Positions 52,809 to 62,237 of a DNA stretch of 64,000 nucleotides are shown in pieces. Source of the DNA: Eggerthellaceae bacterium (GTDB taxonomy: Bacteria > Actinomycetota > Coriobacteriia > Coriobacteriales > Eggerthellaceae); the NCBI GenBank assembly GCA_015062605.1, contig SUUI01000005.1:1-64000 (forward strand), given 5' to 3'. The notes beneath the pieces are model-generated. The model had not been told where the DNA came from, ran no database searches, and was given only the letters and a program-made list of their open reading frames with translations. A program made the translations under genes and the position numbers. The first letter of the stretch is position 1, and every line of letters starts with the position of its first letter.

Positions 52809-53522
52809 TTACAGGCCAAGTGCCTTCTTGAGTGCGGAGACGCGACGACGAGAAACCGGGATCTTCTCCTCGACGCCGTTGAGCGTGAGCAGAAGCGTTC
52901 CACCCGAAACCGATTCGACTTCCTCGACCATCTGCAAGTTCACCAGATAACCGCGATGCACACGGAAGAACCCATGGCCATCAAGACGCTTCTCGAGCTG
53001 GGCTAGGCTCACGGTTGAGAAGTAGCGGTCTGCATCGGTCTGTAAGTAGGCATAATCATCACGCGCCATAACGAAGCGGATCTTGTCGATGCCTATGAGG
53101 ATCTTCTTGCCGCCCTTCTCAACGGGGATTCGCTCGGATTTCTGGGCCTTCGCATGGAGTGATACATGCTCGCGAACGCGGGCGATGGCCTGCGCCAGAC
53201 GATCGGTCTCGACCGGCTTGACCAGATAATCGATGGCATTCACCTTGAAGGCGTCTAAAGCGAATTCGCTGTATGCGGTAACGAACACGACGGCTGGCGG
53301 GAACTTGAGGTGTTGCAGCGCATCTGCGAACTGCAAGCCTGTTGCCTCGGGCATGTTCACATCAAGGAACATGACGTCGCATGGGTATTCTTTGAGCTTC
53401 TCAATGGCCTCACGGACACTTGCAGCCTCGGCTACGACTTCGGTCTGTCCAAGCTCATCGAGCAGAAAACGCAATTCAGAACGAGCAGGGGCTTCGTCGT
53501 CAACGATAATCGCCTTCAGCAT
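52809..53522 (-). CDS. LytTR-family response regulator
   Basis: 237 residues. Receiver domain (IIVDDEAPARSELRFLLDEL, phospho-acceptor Asp in VMFLDVNMPEATG, Lys in YLVKPVE) and C-terminal LytTR DNA-binding domain (residues ~130-235: FFRVHRGYLVNLQMVEEVE). Pairs with the kinase at 53761-55119. Of the tandem ATGATG starts, the second has better spacing to GGAGG. The 238-bp gap to the kinase gene holds a promoter, so it can be transcribed separately. Confidence 0.93.
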   Translation of the reverse strand: MLKAIIVDDEAPARSELRFLLDELGQTEVVAEAASVREAIEKLKEYPCDVMFLDVNMPEATGLQFADALQHLKFPPAVVFVTAYSEFALDAFKVNAIDYLVKPVETDRLAQAIARVREHVSLHAKAQKSERIPVEKGGKKILIGIDKIRFVMARDDYAYLQTDADRYFSTVSLAQLEKRLDGHGFFRVHRGYLVNLQMVEEVESVSGGTLLLTLNGVEEKIPVSRRRVSALKKALGL

Positions 53523-53568
53523 CATTTTCCTCCGCCTTACACAATCCTTTGTTTCATACGTACGCTTC

Positions 53569-53618
53569 ACGTGGGGCTCCACGTACGAAAAATAGTCTTT
53601 CTCGAATCTAGTAGTATA
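53569..53618 (-). promoter_or_regulatory. Promoter and leader dyad of the LytTR regulator gene
   Basis: On the minus strand a -10-like TATACT lies at 53618-53613. Downstream, in the 5' leader, ACGTGG-GGCT-CCACGT (53569-53584) forms a 6-bp dyad that could be an operator or a leader hairpin. No clear -35 element. Confidence 0.4.
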
Positions 53619-53760
53619 CCTGATTGTTGTGCGGTTTTCGAGAGTGTTCGGAGTGTTTTTATTTGCGTGTGGGTAACAAACGCATAATGTTAGCGCAACA
53701 ACGTCTAGAGAAATACGTTGTATCGCGTATCATTTGGCACTTCGCGAATGCAAGCGAACG

Positions 53761-55119
53761 TTACACGTAGCGCTCGATCTCAACGAGGCTCAAGGACAGC
53801 GTCACTTGAGTACCCTCGCCCAGTTTGCTTTGAACGTCCATTCCGGACTGCGGCCCGAAATAGCCGATGATGCGGTCGTGCACGTTCTTGACAGCGATGC
53901 CCATGCCGGTCGATGACTCGGGATGCATGATATTAGCGCACGTTTCCTCCGACATGCCGACACCGTTATCGGCCACGCGGATCTTCAAGAACTCCCCTTC
54001 GACCCACGCCGAAAGCACGATGGTGAGCTTGCCTTCGGAAGGCATGGCATGGCGCACCGCGTTTTCGACAAGTGGCTGGATCAGGAATGGAGGTACGAGC
54101 ATATCTTGCACGCCCTCCTCCTCGTCGAGGATGAGTTCAAGACGGTCTTCGCCGAAACGCGCCAACTCGAATTGGAAATAGCGCACGGTCTGCTCCGCCT
54201 CACGGCTGAGCAGAATGAGCCCATCGGAGTCCTCGAGCGTACGGCGATAGAACACGGCGAACTCGCGCAACAAGGTGCGCGCCTTCATGGGATCGGTGCG
54301 GATGAGCGAAGCAATCGTGTTAATCGTGTTGAACAAGAAATGCGGGTTGATCTGGTTCTGAAGAGCCTTAAGCTCCATGGTCGTCGCCAACTTCGTCTGC
54401 TCTTCGAGAGCCTGCGCGGCAATCTGCGTGGAGATGAGCTGCCCGAGACCTTCGGCGATGGACTTTTGCAGCGAGCTGATCTTGCGCGCCGAGGAATAGT
54501 AGAAACGAAGCGAACCGACGCTGTTATCCGATAAACGAAGGGGGACGAAGACAGCTGCCTTGATGAGACGATTCCCCTTGAATGCCGAGGAGGGCACGTT
54601 TTCGATGATGACCATTTCGTCAGCGGTCTGGAATTTGAGCTCCTCATCGTTTTTAATCGATTTCGCAGCATCACGATTCAACGCAGGGGAATCGCTTGTA
54701 AAGCCGAGCATCTTCTCGCTATCGCAAATGGCAACCGCGACTGCATCGGTCGTAGGAAGCAATAGCTCGCAAATCTTCTGGGCCGCAGCCTCATCGAAAC
54801 CACCTGTCAAGCACTCGAAGACTTGACGCGAGAGCCGGAGCATCAAATCGCTTTGATGGGCGCGAATCGACTCAGGATCGAGAAGAAGACGCATGGTCAG
54901 CACAGCAGAAAGGACGAAAATCACGATCATGGCCGCCAGAAGAGGCACTGAACGATTGACCTCGAATAGCTGCCAAACCACCATGATCGCCGAGATGACC
55001 GTGATGATGGCGATCAGGAGCTTGAAAATGAAAAGCTTATCGTACGCATTGTGGCTCGATTGTGCGGCTTCCTCAACGCGCGTCTCGAACGACGTCGATA
55101 ATTCTTCTCTCGTTGCCAT
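53761..55119 (-). CDS. LytS-like sensor histidine kinase
   Basis: 452 residues. Two adjacent membrane helices at ~27-75, a GAF-like domain (~95-215), a His_kinase domain with the phospho-acceptor in LQNQINPHFLFNTINTIASL, and a HATPase_c domain (IQPLVENAVRHAMPSEG; DNGVGMSEE; GIAVKNVHDRI). It probably senses a cytoplasmic or membrane signal and phosphorylates the LytTR regulator downstream. Such pairs control wall or surface genes. Ribosome-binding site GGGAGAG. Confidence 0.92.
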   Translation of the reverse strand: MATREELSTSFETRVEEAAQSSHNAYDKLFIFKLLIAIITVISAIMVVWQLFEVNRSVPLLAAMIVIFVLSAVLTMRLLLDPESIRAHQSDLMLRLSRQVFECLTGGFDEAAAQKICELLLPTTDAVAVAICDSEKMLGFTSDSPALNRDAAKSIKNDEELKFQTADEMVIIENVPSSAFKGNRLIKAAVFVPLRLSDNSVGSLRFYYSSARKISSLQKSIAEGLGQLISTQIAAQALEEQTKLATTMELKALQNQINPHFLFNTINTIASLIRTDPMKARTLLREFAVFYRRTLEDSDGLILLSREAEQTVRYFQFELARFGEDRLELILDEEEGVQDMLVPPFLIQPLVENAVRHAMPSEGKLTIVLSAWVEGEFLKIRVADNGVGMSEETCANIMHPESSTGMGIAVKNVHDRIIGYFGPQSGMDVQSKLGEGTQVTLSLSLVEIERYV

Positions 55120-55146
55120 CGTTTTCTCTCCCTGCCTCGTTAGCGC

Positions 55147-55980
55147 CTAGAAAGCTACGAACTCGTTTATTACCAGGATGCACGCAACGATAATCAACAT
55201 CACACCGAAAAGCAAACGCAAACCCCGGTCGGAAAAGCGAGAACAGAGTTTGGAGCCGATTATCGCACCAGGTATGGTGCCGATGCACATCGCGACTGCA
55301 ATGAGATATTGCACATTGCCAAGGATGATATGCTCGATGACACCCGGAATCGCAAGGATGGCGATACCCACAAGCGATGTTCCCGAGGCCTGATGCATGG
55401 AAACACCAAGTACGGCGACCATGAGCGGCACCATGATGAAACCGCCGCCGACGCCGATAAAACCTGCGACAAGCCCGGCGATAAGACCGATGGCAACGCC
55501 GAAAAGGCATTTTTTCGGCGTAGGACGATCAGCGAAAGCCTCCGTCTTCGTTTCATCGGATTTGCCACTCTTTTCTTTCCCGTCGACGACTTGAGGTTTC
55601 CTGTATTGCTTGATAGCACCACGCAACATGTTGAATGCCGAATAGCCGATGACGACCGCTGCTACGCACATCACCACAACCGATGGGGCAATCGTTGCCA
55701 GATACGCACCGATCGCCGAGGTGCATGCACCCCCAACACCCATTGAGACACCGAGCCATACGATACACGTTTTCTCTCGGATATGGGAAAGCGCGCCTGT
55801 TATGGCAGTCGGGATAATGACGAGCAGCGACGTCGCCGTCGTCGATACGGCAGTAAGACCGAGCGCAAGACGAAACGTGGGAATCGTCAACATGCCGCCA
55901 CCGATACCCAAAAGCCCGCTCAGCACACCGAGAACGAAGCCGGTGGCTACGAGAATAACGAACAGGCCTACGCTTTCCAT
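55147..55980 (-). CDS. TauE/SafE-family membrane exporter
   Basis: 277 residues with about eight helices and two internally similar halves: SGLLGIGGGMLTIPTF and AGFIGVGGGFIMVPLM, the hallmark TauE motifs. A charged cytoplasmic loop (~145-170) separates the halves. Members move sulfite, sulfoacetate or other organic anions; the substrate is unknown here. It is 27 bp upstream of the histidine kinase gene on the same strand and may share its transcript. Confidence 0.9.
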   Translation of the reverse strand: MESVGLFVILVATGFVLGVLSGLLGIGGGMLTIPTFRLALGLTAVSTTATSLLVIIPTAITGALSHIREKTCIVWLGVSMGVGGACTSAIGAYLATIAPSVVVMCVAAVVIGYSAFNMLRGAIKQYRKPQVVDGKEKSGKSDETKTEAFADRPTPKKCLFGVAIGLIAGLVAGFIGVGGGFIMVPLMVAVLGVSMHQASGTSLVGIAILAIPGVIEHIILGNVQYLIAVAMCIGTIPGAIIGSKLCSRFSDRGLRLLFGVMLIIVACILVINEFVAF

Positions 55981-56062
55981 GCTTTTAATCCTAGATGCTA
56001 ACTATTAAGCTGCCGAATCATATCGGCAGCCAGGGGGAAACAGTAGAAACCATTATCGTCTT

Positions 56063-57079
56063 TCAGCGATGTTTTTTAAAGTGGCGGGAACGATCCTTCG
56101 CCTTCCAGCGGGCTTCCTCGCGTTTTTGCTGAACCTTTGCCGTTTCGTCCATCAGTGCTCGATACGAGGAGAAGCGCTCTTCGCTGATGCGGCCATCCTC
56201 GATTGCTGCGCGCACGGCGCAACCGGGCTCTTTTTCATGGCGGCAATCATCGAAACGGCATTCCTGCGCTATTTCCTCTATATCGGCGAAAGCCGCTTGA
56301 ATGCCGGCTTGGGCGTCCCACATGCCAAGTCCGCGAACACCCGGCATGTCCATGACGCGGCCTCCGCTTGGAATTTCGACGATCTGGCGGCTGACCGTGG
56401 TATGCCGGCCCTTTCCATCGCTTTCCCTCACTTCGCCGATCTGCTGCACGTTTCGGCCGACAAGCAAGTTGATAAGGCTCGATTTGCCCACACCGCTACG
56501 ACCGATGAGAACGGCGCACTTGTCAGGAGCGAGCAATGCCCGGACCTGCGCTAAGCCTTCCTCGTCATCTTGGGCGACGACGATGACCGGCACGGTGCGC
56601 TCTATGCGGCAGCTCACCTGTTCGCGGATGCGCTCCACCGTTTCCACGTCCGCAGCCAAATCCGCTTTCGTAAGGATGACCGCGATGTCGGCGCCAGTCT
56701 CGTATGCGAGCACGAGCTCGCGTTCAAGCCGTTTGATATTGACTTGCGAAAGCGGCTGGGCAATCAATATGAGATCGAAATTCGCTGCAAGCACCTGCGG
56801 TACCGTACGTTCCGTCGGATCCTTGCGAACAAGCTCGCGGGATCGCGGCTCGATAGCGGAGATGATCGCCTTATCGTGACCCTCGGGCCACGAAAGCTGC
56901 ACGATGTCTCCTACGACAGCACGCTGTTGGCCGCCTTTCTGCAATTCGGTCGCATGCTCGCATCGGACCTCCTTGCCGTCATCAAGGCGTACGAGGGGAA
57001 ACCCCCTATCGAGCTTCACGACCTCAGCGCGAATCAAATCGGATGATGCTTCCATAGATTGCTCGAACGAGCCAGACAT
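56063..57079 (-). CDS. rsgA: Small-subunit ribosome biogenesis GTPase RsgA
   Basis: 338 residues. N-terminal OB fold, circularly permuted GTPase: G4 ILTKADL precedes G1 GRSGVGKSSL, then DMPGVRGLG (G3). Zinc-binding C-terminus FDDCRHEKEPGC. It helps mature the 30S decoding site. ~20 residues at the N-terminus precede the OB fold. Follows the OB-fold-like gene by 3 bp. Confidence 0.95.
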   Translation of the reverse strand: MSGSFEQSMEASSDLIRAEVVKLDRGFPLVRLDDGKEVRCEHATELQKGGQQRAVVGDIVQLSWPEGHDKAIISAIEPRSRELVRKDPTERTVPQVLAANFDLILIAQPLSQVNIKRLERELVLAYETGADIAVILTKADLAADVETVERIREQVSCRIERTVPVIVVAQDDEEGLAQVRALLAPDKCAVLIGRSGVGKSSLINLLVGRNVQQIGEVRESDGKGRHTTVSRQIVEIPSGGRVMDMPGVRGLGMWDAQAGIQAAFADIEEIAQECRFDDCRHEKEPGCAVRAAIEDGRISEERFSSYRALMDETAKVQQKREEARWKAKDRSRHFKKHR

Positions 57080-57082
57080 GCG

Positions 57083-57841
57083 TTAGCGTTCCTTCTCGCG
57101 CAAGCGACGATACACCAAAACAAGAGCGCCGGCACAGGCAAGCACGATGATGCCGGGCAAGAACGATGCAAACTCCAAAGTGTCGTCCATAGTCACACCC
57201 GGCTGAACGACGCTCACATAGTCAGCATGGATGTCGCTGATGCCTTGGTGCTCGCTGCAAGCCAGATGATAAACACCGCGCACTTGGAGCATTGTTCCTC
57301 GCGTCTTGTATTTACCATAGGTATCGATCATCTGGGCGGATTCAGCTGTCATATAGACTGCAATCACCTCGTCGAGCTCGGTGGTGGGTGCATCAAGCGT
57401 AATCCAGCAGTGCGTCAGATCAGCCGTTTCAAAGATGCGGTCGCCGACTACTTCGCCAAGCACCTGCACGATTTGATTGTCGTAATAGCTATCCGCAGCA
57501 GCAAGGTCCACAATCGATATATCGTAGATGAACGAACTGTCAGGCAACTGTTGCGTGTTGACCCGGTTCGCTTCGCTTTCCAAAAGCGCCGCTTCCTGCG
57601 ATTCCTCGGCACCACCCTTGGTAACGTCTTGGGTCTTGCCGGAAAGCGCATTCCCTGATTCGATAGTGCCGCCCTCTCCGTTTTCGACCGATGAACCGTT
57701 CGCGTAAGGCCGCTCTTCAATTGGCTTTACCTCAGCCGCTTCGTCAGCGGCATAGGCGAAAAGCATCCCCGAACGATCAAGGAGCATGCCAGAGCAAGCG
57801 CAGGCAACCACGAGAAGGATGGTGAAGAGAACCCGTCTCAT
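57083..57841 (-). CDS. Exported OB-fold-like protein with C-terminal membrane anchor
   Basis: 252 residues, not assigned to a named family. N-terminal signal sequence (LLVVACACSGMLLDRSGMLFAYA), an acidic low-complexity stretch (~30-100), a compact beta-rich domain (~105-205) of OB-fold appearance (QIVQVLGEVVGDRI ... THCWITLDAP ... TMLQVRGVYHLAC), then one helix (LPGIIVLACAGALVLVYRR) and a charged tail. It would sit outside the membrane, anchored at its end. The start overlaps the trkH stop (ATGA) and rsgA follows 3 bp later, so a role with the potassium transporter is possible but unproven. Confidence 0.6.
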   Translation of the reverse strand: MRRVLFTILLVVACACSGMLLDRSGMLFAYAADEAAEVKPIEERPYANGSSVENGEGGTIESGNALSGKTQDVTKGGAEESQEAALLESEANRVNTQQLPDSSFIYDISIVDLAAADSYYDNQIVQVLGEVVGDRIFETADLTHCWITLDAPTTELDEVIAVYMTAESAQMIDTYGKYKTRGTMLQVRGVYHLACSEHQGISDIHADYVSVVQPGVTMDDTLEFASFLPGIIVLACAGALVLVYRRLREKER

Positions 57842-59361
57842 CGTGAGCTCCTCGAACGGTGTCTGCGAGGATTGAGCGAAACGACGATTTCAACGACCAA
57901 GGCGAGCAGGGTCACGAACTCGAGACGTCCAGCCCACATCATGAAGATGTAGATCAACTCGAGACCGCCGGGCATATTCGGGGAGACGATGGTCGCAAGA
58001 CCGCCATTGCTTGCCATGGCAACCGCGTCGAAGATCGCTTGCGTAGCCTCGTAGCCATATGCGATACCGGCAAGAGAGCCGATTGCGTAGGTGACGACGA
58101 ACAGCATGAAAACTGTCAGGGCTTCCTTGACGGTGCTCTGCGTAAGCTGCTGTTGGCCGATATGCGTATAGGTGACCGTCACGCGCGCCGAATCGGGAGC
58201 AAGCGTCTCCTTGATGGTCGCAACGATCGATTTCGCGATGATGCCGACACGCTGGAGCTTGACGCCGCCAGCCGTCGAACCGCCGCCGCCGCCAACTGCC
58301 ATCAATATCGCGAGAGACAAGAACGCGCCAGACGAGAACACGGTCACCAACTCATTGGAAGTAACGTTCATGAAACCCGTCGTCGAGAATGCGCTGACGA
58401 TCATGAACAAGCCGCGACGAAGCATGCCGGGCAAATCGCTGAACGACGCAGATGCCGAAAGCGATGCGGCGATCACGATGGCCATCGCGCACAGCCAAAT
58501 GACCATCGTCTTGATTTCGAGATCGCGATAGAAATCACGAAGATGCCCTTTCCAGATCTCAACATGAAGGGCAAAGTTCACGGCTCCGCATATCATGACG
58601 ACCATCAAGACGAATTCGACAGGGAGCGAATGGTAATACATGATGCTTTGGCTCGTTGGCGTGAATCCACCTGTCATGAAACCCGAGATCGCTATCCAGA
58701 ACGCGTGCAAAAGCGCGTGCGTCGCTTTCATGCCCATGACCATGCACATGAAGGTGAGAATCAGGGTGATGATGAGGATAAAAATGAGAGAAATGCGCGA
58801 GATGAGACGGGTGGTCTGCATAACGTTGGGCACTACGTGCTCGCTACGCGCTTCGGATGTATAGAGACTGTTGCCGTTCTGCTTGCCAAGAAGGCCCAGC
58901 GACAACGCGACGACGATAAGCCCCAGGCCTCCGAGCAAATGCATCATGAAGCGGAACATGTTGTCGGCATACGATAGGTGCTCTAGGTCGGTGATGACCG
59001 TGGCACCTGTCGTCGTCAGGCCTGAAACACCATCGAATAGCGCGTCAAGATAGGTTTGATAGTGACCTGACATGAACAGCGGGATGCTCGCGAAAAGAGC
59101 GAGGACGATCCACGCGAGGCCTGTTACGGCAAGTGCCTGCTGCCTATTGAGTCGCGCGGGCTGGATGCGCGCGAACCGAAGCGCCTGCCCGGCAAGCAAA
59201 CTGATACCTGCTGCGAGTAAATACCGCGCGGCAGGCTCCCATTCGCCGAACACGATAGCGGTGATGAGCGGAAGCACGTACATAAGCGCAGAGAACATGA
59301 CCAGCACACCGAGGTAGTGGCCGATTACGCGCACGTCTTTCAATGTGAAGTATTGCCACAC
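57838..59361 (-). CDS. trkH: TrkH-family potassium uptake protein
   Basis: 507 residues, GTG start. Four pore-loop repeats: DGVSGLTTTGATVI, ISGFMTGGFTP, SAFSTTGFMNVTS, AMASNGGLATIV, with the conserved filter glycines. TrkH forms the channel-like subunit for K+ uptake, gated by TrkA, which is not in the window. A 47-residue membrane peptide ends 4 bp before its start. Confidence 0.93.
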   Translation of the reverse strand: MWQYFTLKDVRVIGHYLGVLVMFSALMYVLPLITAIVFGEWEPAARYLLAAGISLLAGQALRFARIQPARLNRQQALAVTGLAWIVLALFASIPLFMSGHYQTYLDALFDGVSGLTTTGATVITDLEHLSYADNMFRFMMHLLGGLGLIVVALSLGLLGKQNGNSLYTSEARSEHVVPNVMQTTRLISRISLIFILIITLILTFMCMVMGMKATHALLHAFWIAISGFMTGGFTPTSQSIMYYHSLPVEFVLMVVMICGAVNFALHVEIWKGHLRDFYRDLEIKTMVIWLCAMAIVIAASLSASASFSDLPGMLRRGLFMIVSAFSTTGFMNVTSNELVTVFSSGAFLSLAILMAVGGGGGSTAGGVKLQRVGIIAKSIVATIKETLAPDSARVTVTYTHIGQQQLTQSTVKEALTVFMLFVVTYAIGSLAGIAYGYEATQAIFDAVAMASNGGLATIVSPNMPGGLELIYIFMMWAGRLEFVTLLALVVEIVVSLNPRRHRSRSSR

Positions 59362-59365
59362 GGCG

Positions 59366-59509
59366 CTATCCTACCAACAGCCTGGTAACGATGATCAAGG
59401 CCCACATCACGATGAGTAGGCACACGATGGATAAGAGCACTATGCCGACACATAGCGCAGATACCGTGAAATCTTGCTGCTTCGCTTTTTTCAGCTTCAA
59501 GGCACACAT
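59366..59509 (-). CDS. 47-residue single-pass membrane peptide upstream of trkH
   Basis: ATG at 59509, TAG at 59366. The product begins MCALKLKKAKQQDFTVSAL, has a basic N-terminus and one strongly hydrophobic helix (residues ~16-41), then ends TRLLVG. Only 4 bp separate its stop from the GTG of trkH. The position and shape recall small regulatory or accessory subunits of K+ transporters, but no sequence family is recognised. The ribosome-binding site is weak, which lowers confidence. Confidence 0.5.
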   Translation of the reverse strand: MCALKLKKAKQQDFTVSALCVGIVLLSIVCLLIVMWALIIVTRLLVG

Positions 59510-59731
59510 ACGCGCATTTTATCACTCAAAAGATACGCATAGTCAACAGACGCCCCCATCTGTGAATCTCTTGTGAACGACCGCTTTGACCTCGTATTCC
59601 CACGCATTCGTTTCTTGGAGATTCGCAACGGTTTTCCGTGCGCAGGAAAAACCCTGGACAAGACTGTCTATACTGTACGGCAGCTTGGCGCCGCAGAGCT
59701 TTCACGCGCGCATGACAACGAAGGGATTCAC

Positions 59732-62026
59732 ATGGGTTTGCAATTCACATTGGCAAAGGGAATCGGCGCGATCTCAACATGGGGACTCAAGAATGTTTTC
59801 AAGCGTCCTGCAGGCAATTTCCCTGGCAAGATCGCTTTGTACGTGGACCCCACGCTCCTTGCCGGACTGCGCCCGAAGATGCGCAAGGGCTCTGTGCTCG
59901 TCGTCGGAACGAACGGCAAGACCACCACTACCAACCTCATCGCCGATGCGCTCGAAGCCGATGGGAAGCAGGTCATCTGCAACCGCGGCGGCGCGAACCT
60001 TGATTCGGGCGTCGCCACTTCGCTATTGCAGGCAGACGAGGCGGACTGGGGCATCTTCGAGACCGACGAGCTCTGGCTTGCAAAGATCCTTCCGCATCTG
60101 AAATGCACGTACGTGGTGCTCCTCGACCTGTTCCACGACCAGATGGATCGTATCGCGGAGATCGACACCATCCAAAACAGCATCATCGTTGCCTTGGCAA
60201 CCTCGCCTGACACGGTGCTTCTCTACAATGCTGACGACCCGAACTGCACGTACATCGCAAAACGATCTTCTAATCGTTCGATTGGCTTCGGCGTGCGCGG
60301 AGCGCTCACGCCGCATGATGGCGGGACGAAAAGCGCCCCTATGCAACTGTGTCAGATATGCGGCAATCCGCTCGATTACGACATCCGCCAATACGACCAG
60401 CTCGGAGATTATCGCTGCACTTCATGCGATTTCGAACGTCCCATCCGAGAGTTCGAAGCCCATGACGCCTCCGTTGAAAGCGGGCATGTTTCCTTCAACC
60501 TGGACGGACCGACAGGCACATGGCCCATTTCTACGAACGCCAGTGGCGCGTATATGGTGTACAACCTGACCGCTGTTGCTGCATGCTCCTATCTTCTCGG
60601 ATGTTCCCAAGAAGCAGTATCGCAAGCAATCGGCGCGTTCAACCCCACGAATGGACGGTTGGAAACCATGCAGGTACAAGGCTTGAGCGTGCTCACCAAC
60701 CTTGCAAAGAATCCTGCAGGGTTCGCGCAGAACATCGACATCGTCGTGCAAGGACAAGGTCCAGCCAAGGTAGCCTTCTTCGTCAACGACAAGGAAGGCG
60801 ACGGGCGTGATACTTCTTGGTTGTGGGATATCGACTTCGAAGCGTTGGCGAAGCGCCAGGGATTATCGGTCTTTGCAGGAGGCATACGAGCTCGCGATCT
60901 TCTTCTCCGCATGAAATATGCAGGCATCGATGCACGTATCGCCAACTCCGTCGCTGAAGTCTTCAGCGCACCCGACCCACGATTGCAAGATCCAAAAGCT
61001 ACGCTTCTCGATGCTGCAATCGCTCAAAATGATGAGCATGCTATCGATGTTTATCTCATCGCTAACTACACGGCACTGCCCCCTGTCCTAGCCGAGGTTC
61101 GCGAATTGGCGAAACAAACTCCGGCGAGCACGCCACAGCCCGCACCGCAAGCTGATTCGCAAAACGGCACGCTTGCCGAACGAGCTAGGAAAGCTGCTGC
61201 CGAACGCGAAATACCAAGCACTCAAGCATCCGGAGCTAACGATGCGCAGCCGACAGAGCCAGTACGTATCGTCGAGGTGCTCCCCGATGTGCTCAATCTG
61301 TTCGGCGATGTGAAAAACGCGCTCATTCTCGCAAAGCGCCTTGAATGGCGCGATATCCCCGTCGATGTCGCGCGCATCACCCATGGCTGTGACACTGATG
61401 AAGCAGTGGCGCTCATCGAAGCCGCAGACATCCTCTGCATCGGCACCGGCGGCGTTCGCGAAACCCGCCTAGCGCTCGCCGACTTGCGCCCGCTTGCACC
61501 TGCATTGCAAGCCTTCCTCGCAAAACACGGCGTTCTTTTAGCCGTGGACTCGGGTTTCCAGCTATTAGGCAAAACATGCGCTATCGGCAGCGAAACCATT
61601 GAGGGACTCGGATTCGTCGACATGACCTCGACCGGAAGCGATGCGACAAACCGCATGGTTGGCGATATCGCAGGCAACTCGAAGCTTGCCCAGCTTCCCG
61701 TCATCGGTTACGAAAACCATGCCACGCGTACGCACCTGGCTCAGACGCTTTCGCCGTTCGTCACGCTTTCCACACGCGGCAAGCATGGTAACAACGACTC
61801 CGACACCGATGATCGCGATGGCGTGCTTTTGGACACTTTGGTAGGCACGTACCTGCACGGACCCGTGCTCGCAAAGAACCCCGAGGTAGCCGACGCCCTG
61901 CTTTCGAGCGCGCTCGACCACTTCCATGCACGCACCGGTTACCCCGAACCCGCACTCAACCCGCTTGACGACGCAATCGAGCGCGATGCGAACTCCTTCA
62001 TGGCGCAGCGCCTGAACGCGAAATAG
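59732..62026 (+). CDS. MurT-GatD fusion (lipid II amidation) with degenerate glutaminase nucleophile
   Basis: 764 residues. Residues 1-~440 are MurT: ATP loop GTNGKTTT (~59), Cys4 zinc ribbon (CQICG ... CTSC, ~207-230), GDGRDTSWLWDIDFE with the conserved Asp (~356). A Pro/Ala/Gln-rich linker (~460-510) joins a GatD-like GATase domain (~515-764). MurT/GatD amidates the D-Glu of lipid II with Gln-derived ammonia. Normally they are two proteins. In the GatD part, the catalytic ICGGYQ motif reads VDSGFQ (Cys to Asp, residue ~606), while the His in GTYLHG (~709) and Arg in NRMVGD remain. Glutaminase activity by the usual thiol is therefore doubtful. AAGGGA ribosome-binding site. Confidence 0.9.
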   Translation: MGLQFTLAKGIGAISTWGLKNVFKRPAGNFPGKIALYVDPTLLAGLRPKMRKGSVLVVGTNGKTTTTNLIADALEADGKQVICNRGGANLDSGVATSLLQADEADWGIFETDELWLAKILPHLKCTYVVLLDLFHDQMDRIAEIDTIQNSIIVALATSPDTVLLYNADDPNCTYIAKRSSNRSIGFGVRGALTPHDGGTKSAPMQLCQICGNPLDYDIRQYDQLGDYRCTSCDFERPIREFEAHDASVESGHVSFNLDGPTGTWPISTNASGAYMVYNLTAVAACSYLLGCSQEAVSQAIGAFNPTNGRLETMQVQGLSVLTNLAKNPAGFAQNIDIVVQGQGPAKVAFFVNDKEGDGRDTSWLWDIDFEALAKRQGLSVFAGGIRARDLLLRMKYAGIDARIANSVAEVFSAPDPRLQDPKATLLDAAIAQNDEHAIDVYLIANYTALPPVLAEVRELAKQTPASTPQPAPQADSQNGTLAERARKAAAEREIPSTQASGANDAQPTEPVRIVEVLPDVLNLFGDVKNALILAKRLEWRDIPVDVARITHGCDTDEAVALIEAADILCIGTGGVRETRLALADLRPLAPALQAFLAKHGVLLAVDSGFQLLGKTCAIGSETIEGLGFVDMTSTGSDATNRMVGDIAGNSKLAQLPVIGYENHATRTHLAQTLSPFVTLSTRGKHGNNDSDTDDRDGVLLDTLVGTYLHGPVLAKNPEVADALLSSALDHFHARTGYPEPALNPLDDAIERDANSFMAQRLNAK

Positions 62027-62086
62027 AAGAAAAACACCCTAGGGAGCGCCTCTGCTCTGCTGCAAATCGCCCCCCGGAAAAACTTC

Positions 62087-62115
62087 TTGCGCGAACATCA
62101 ACGAGAAGGTATCAT
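62087..62115 (+). promoter_or_regulatory. Promoter of tRNA-Leu(CAG)
   Basis: TTGCGC (62087-62092), 17-bp spacer, TATCAT (62110-62115), 35 bp before the tRNA. Confidence 0.6.
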
Positions 62116-62150
62116 GTACTTCGCTTTTCGCGTTGCGCGAAGCACCAAAT

Positions 62151-62237
62151 GCGGGTGTGGCGGAATTGGCAGACGCGTACGGTTCAGGTCCGTATGGGGG
62201 CGACCCCGTGAAGGTTCAAGTCCTTTCACCCGCACCA
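62151..62237 (+). tRNA. tRNA-Leu(CAG)
   Basis: 87 nt. Acceptor GCGGGTG / CACCCGC, anticodon loop TTCAGGT with anticodon CAG, long variable arm (TGGGGGCGACCCCG), T arm AGGTTCAAGTCCT, encoded CCA. Confidence 0.95.

Noticed and set aside
57859-58977. Plus-strand open frame of ~372 codons opposite trkH
   Set aside because: Rich in His, Arg, Asp and Glu, the antisense image of membrane helices; no motif.
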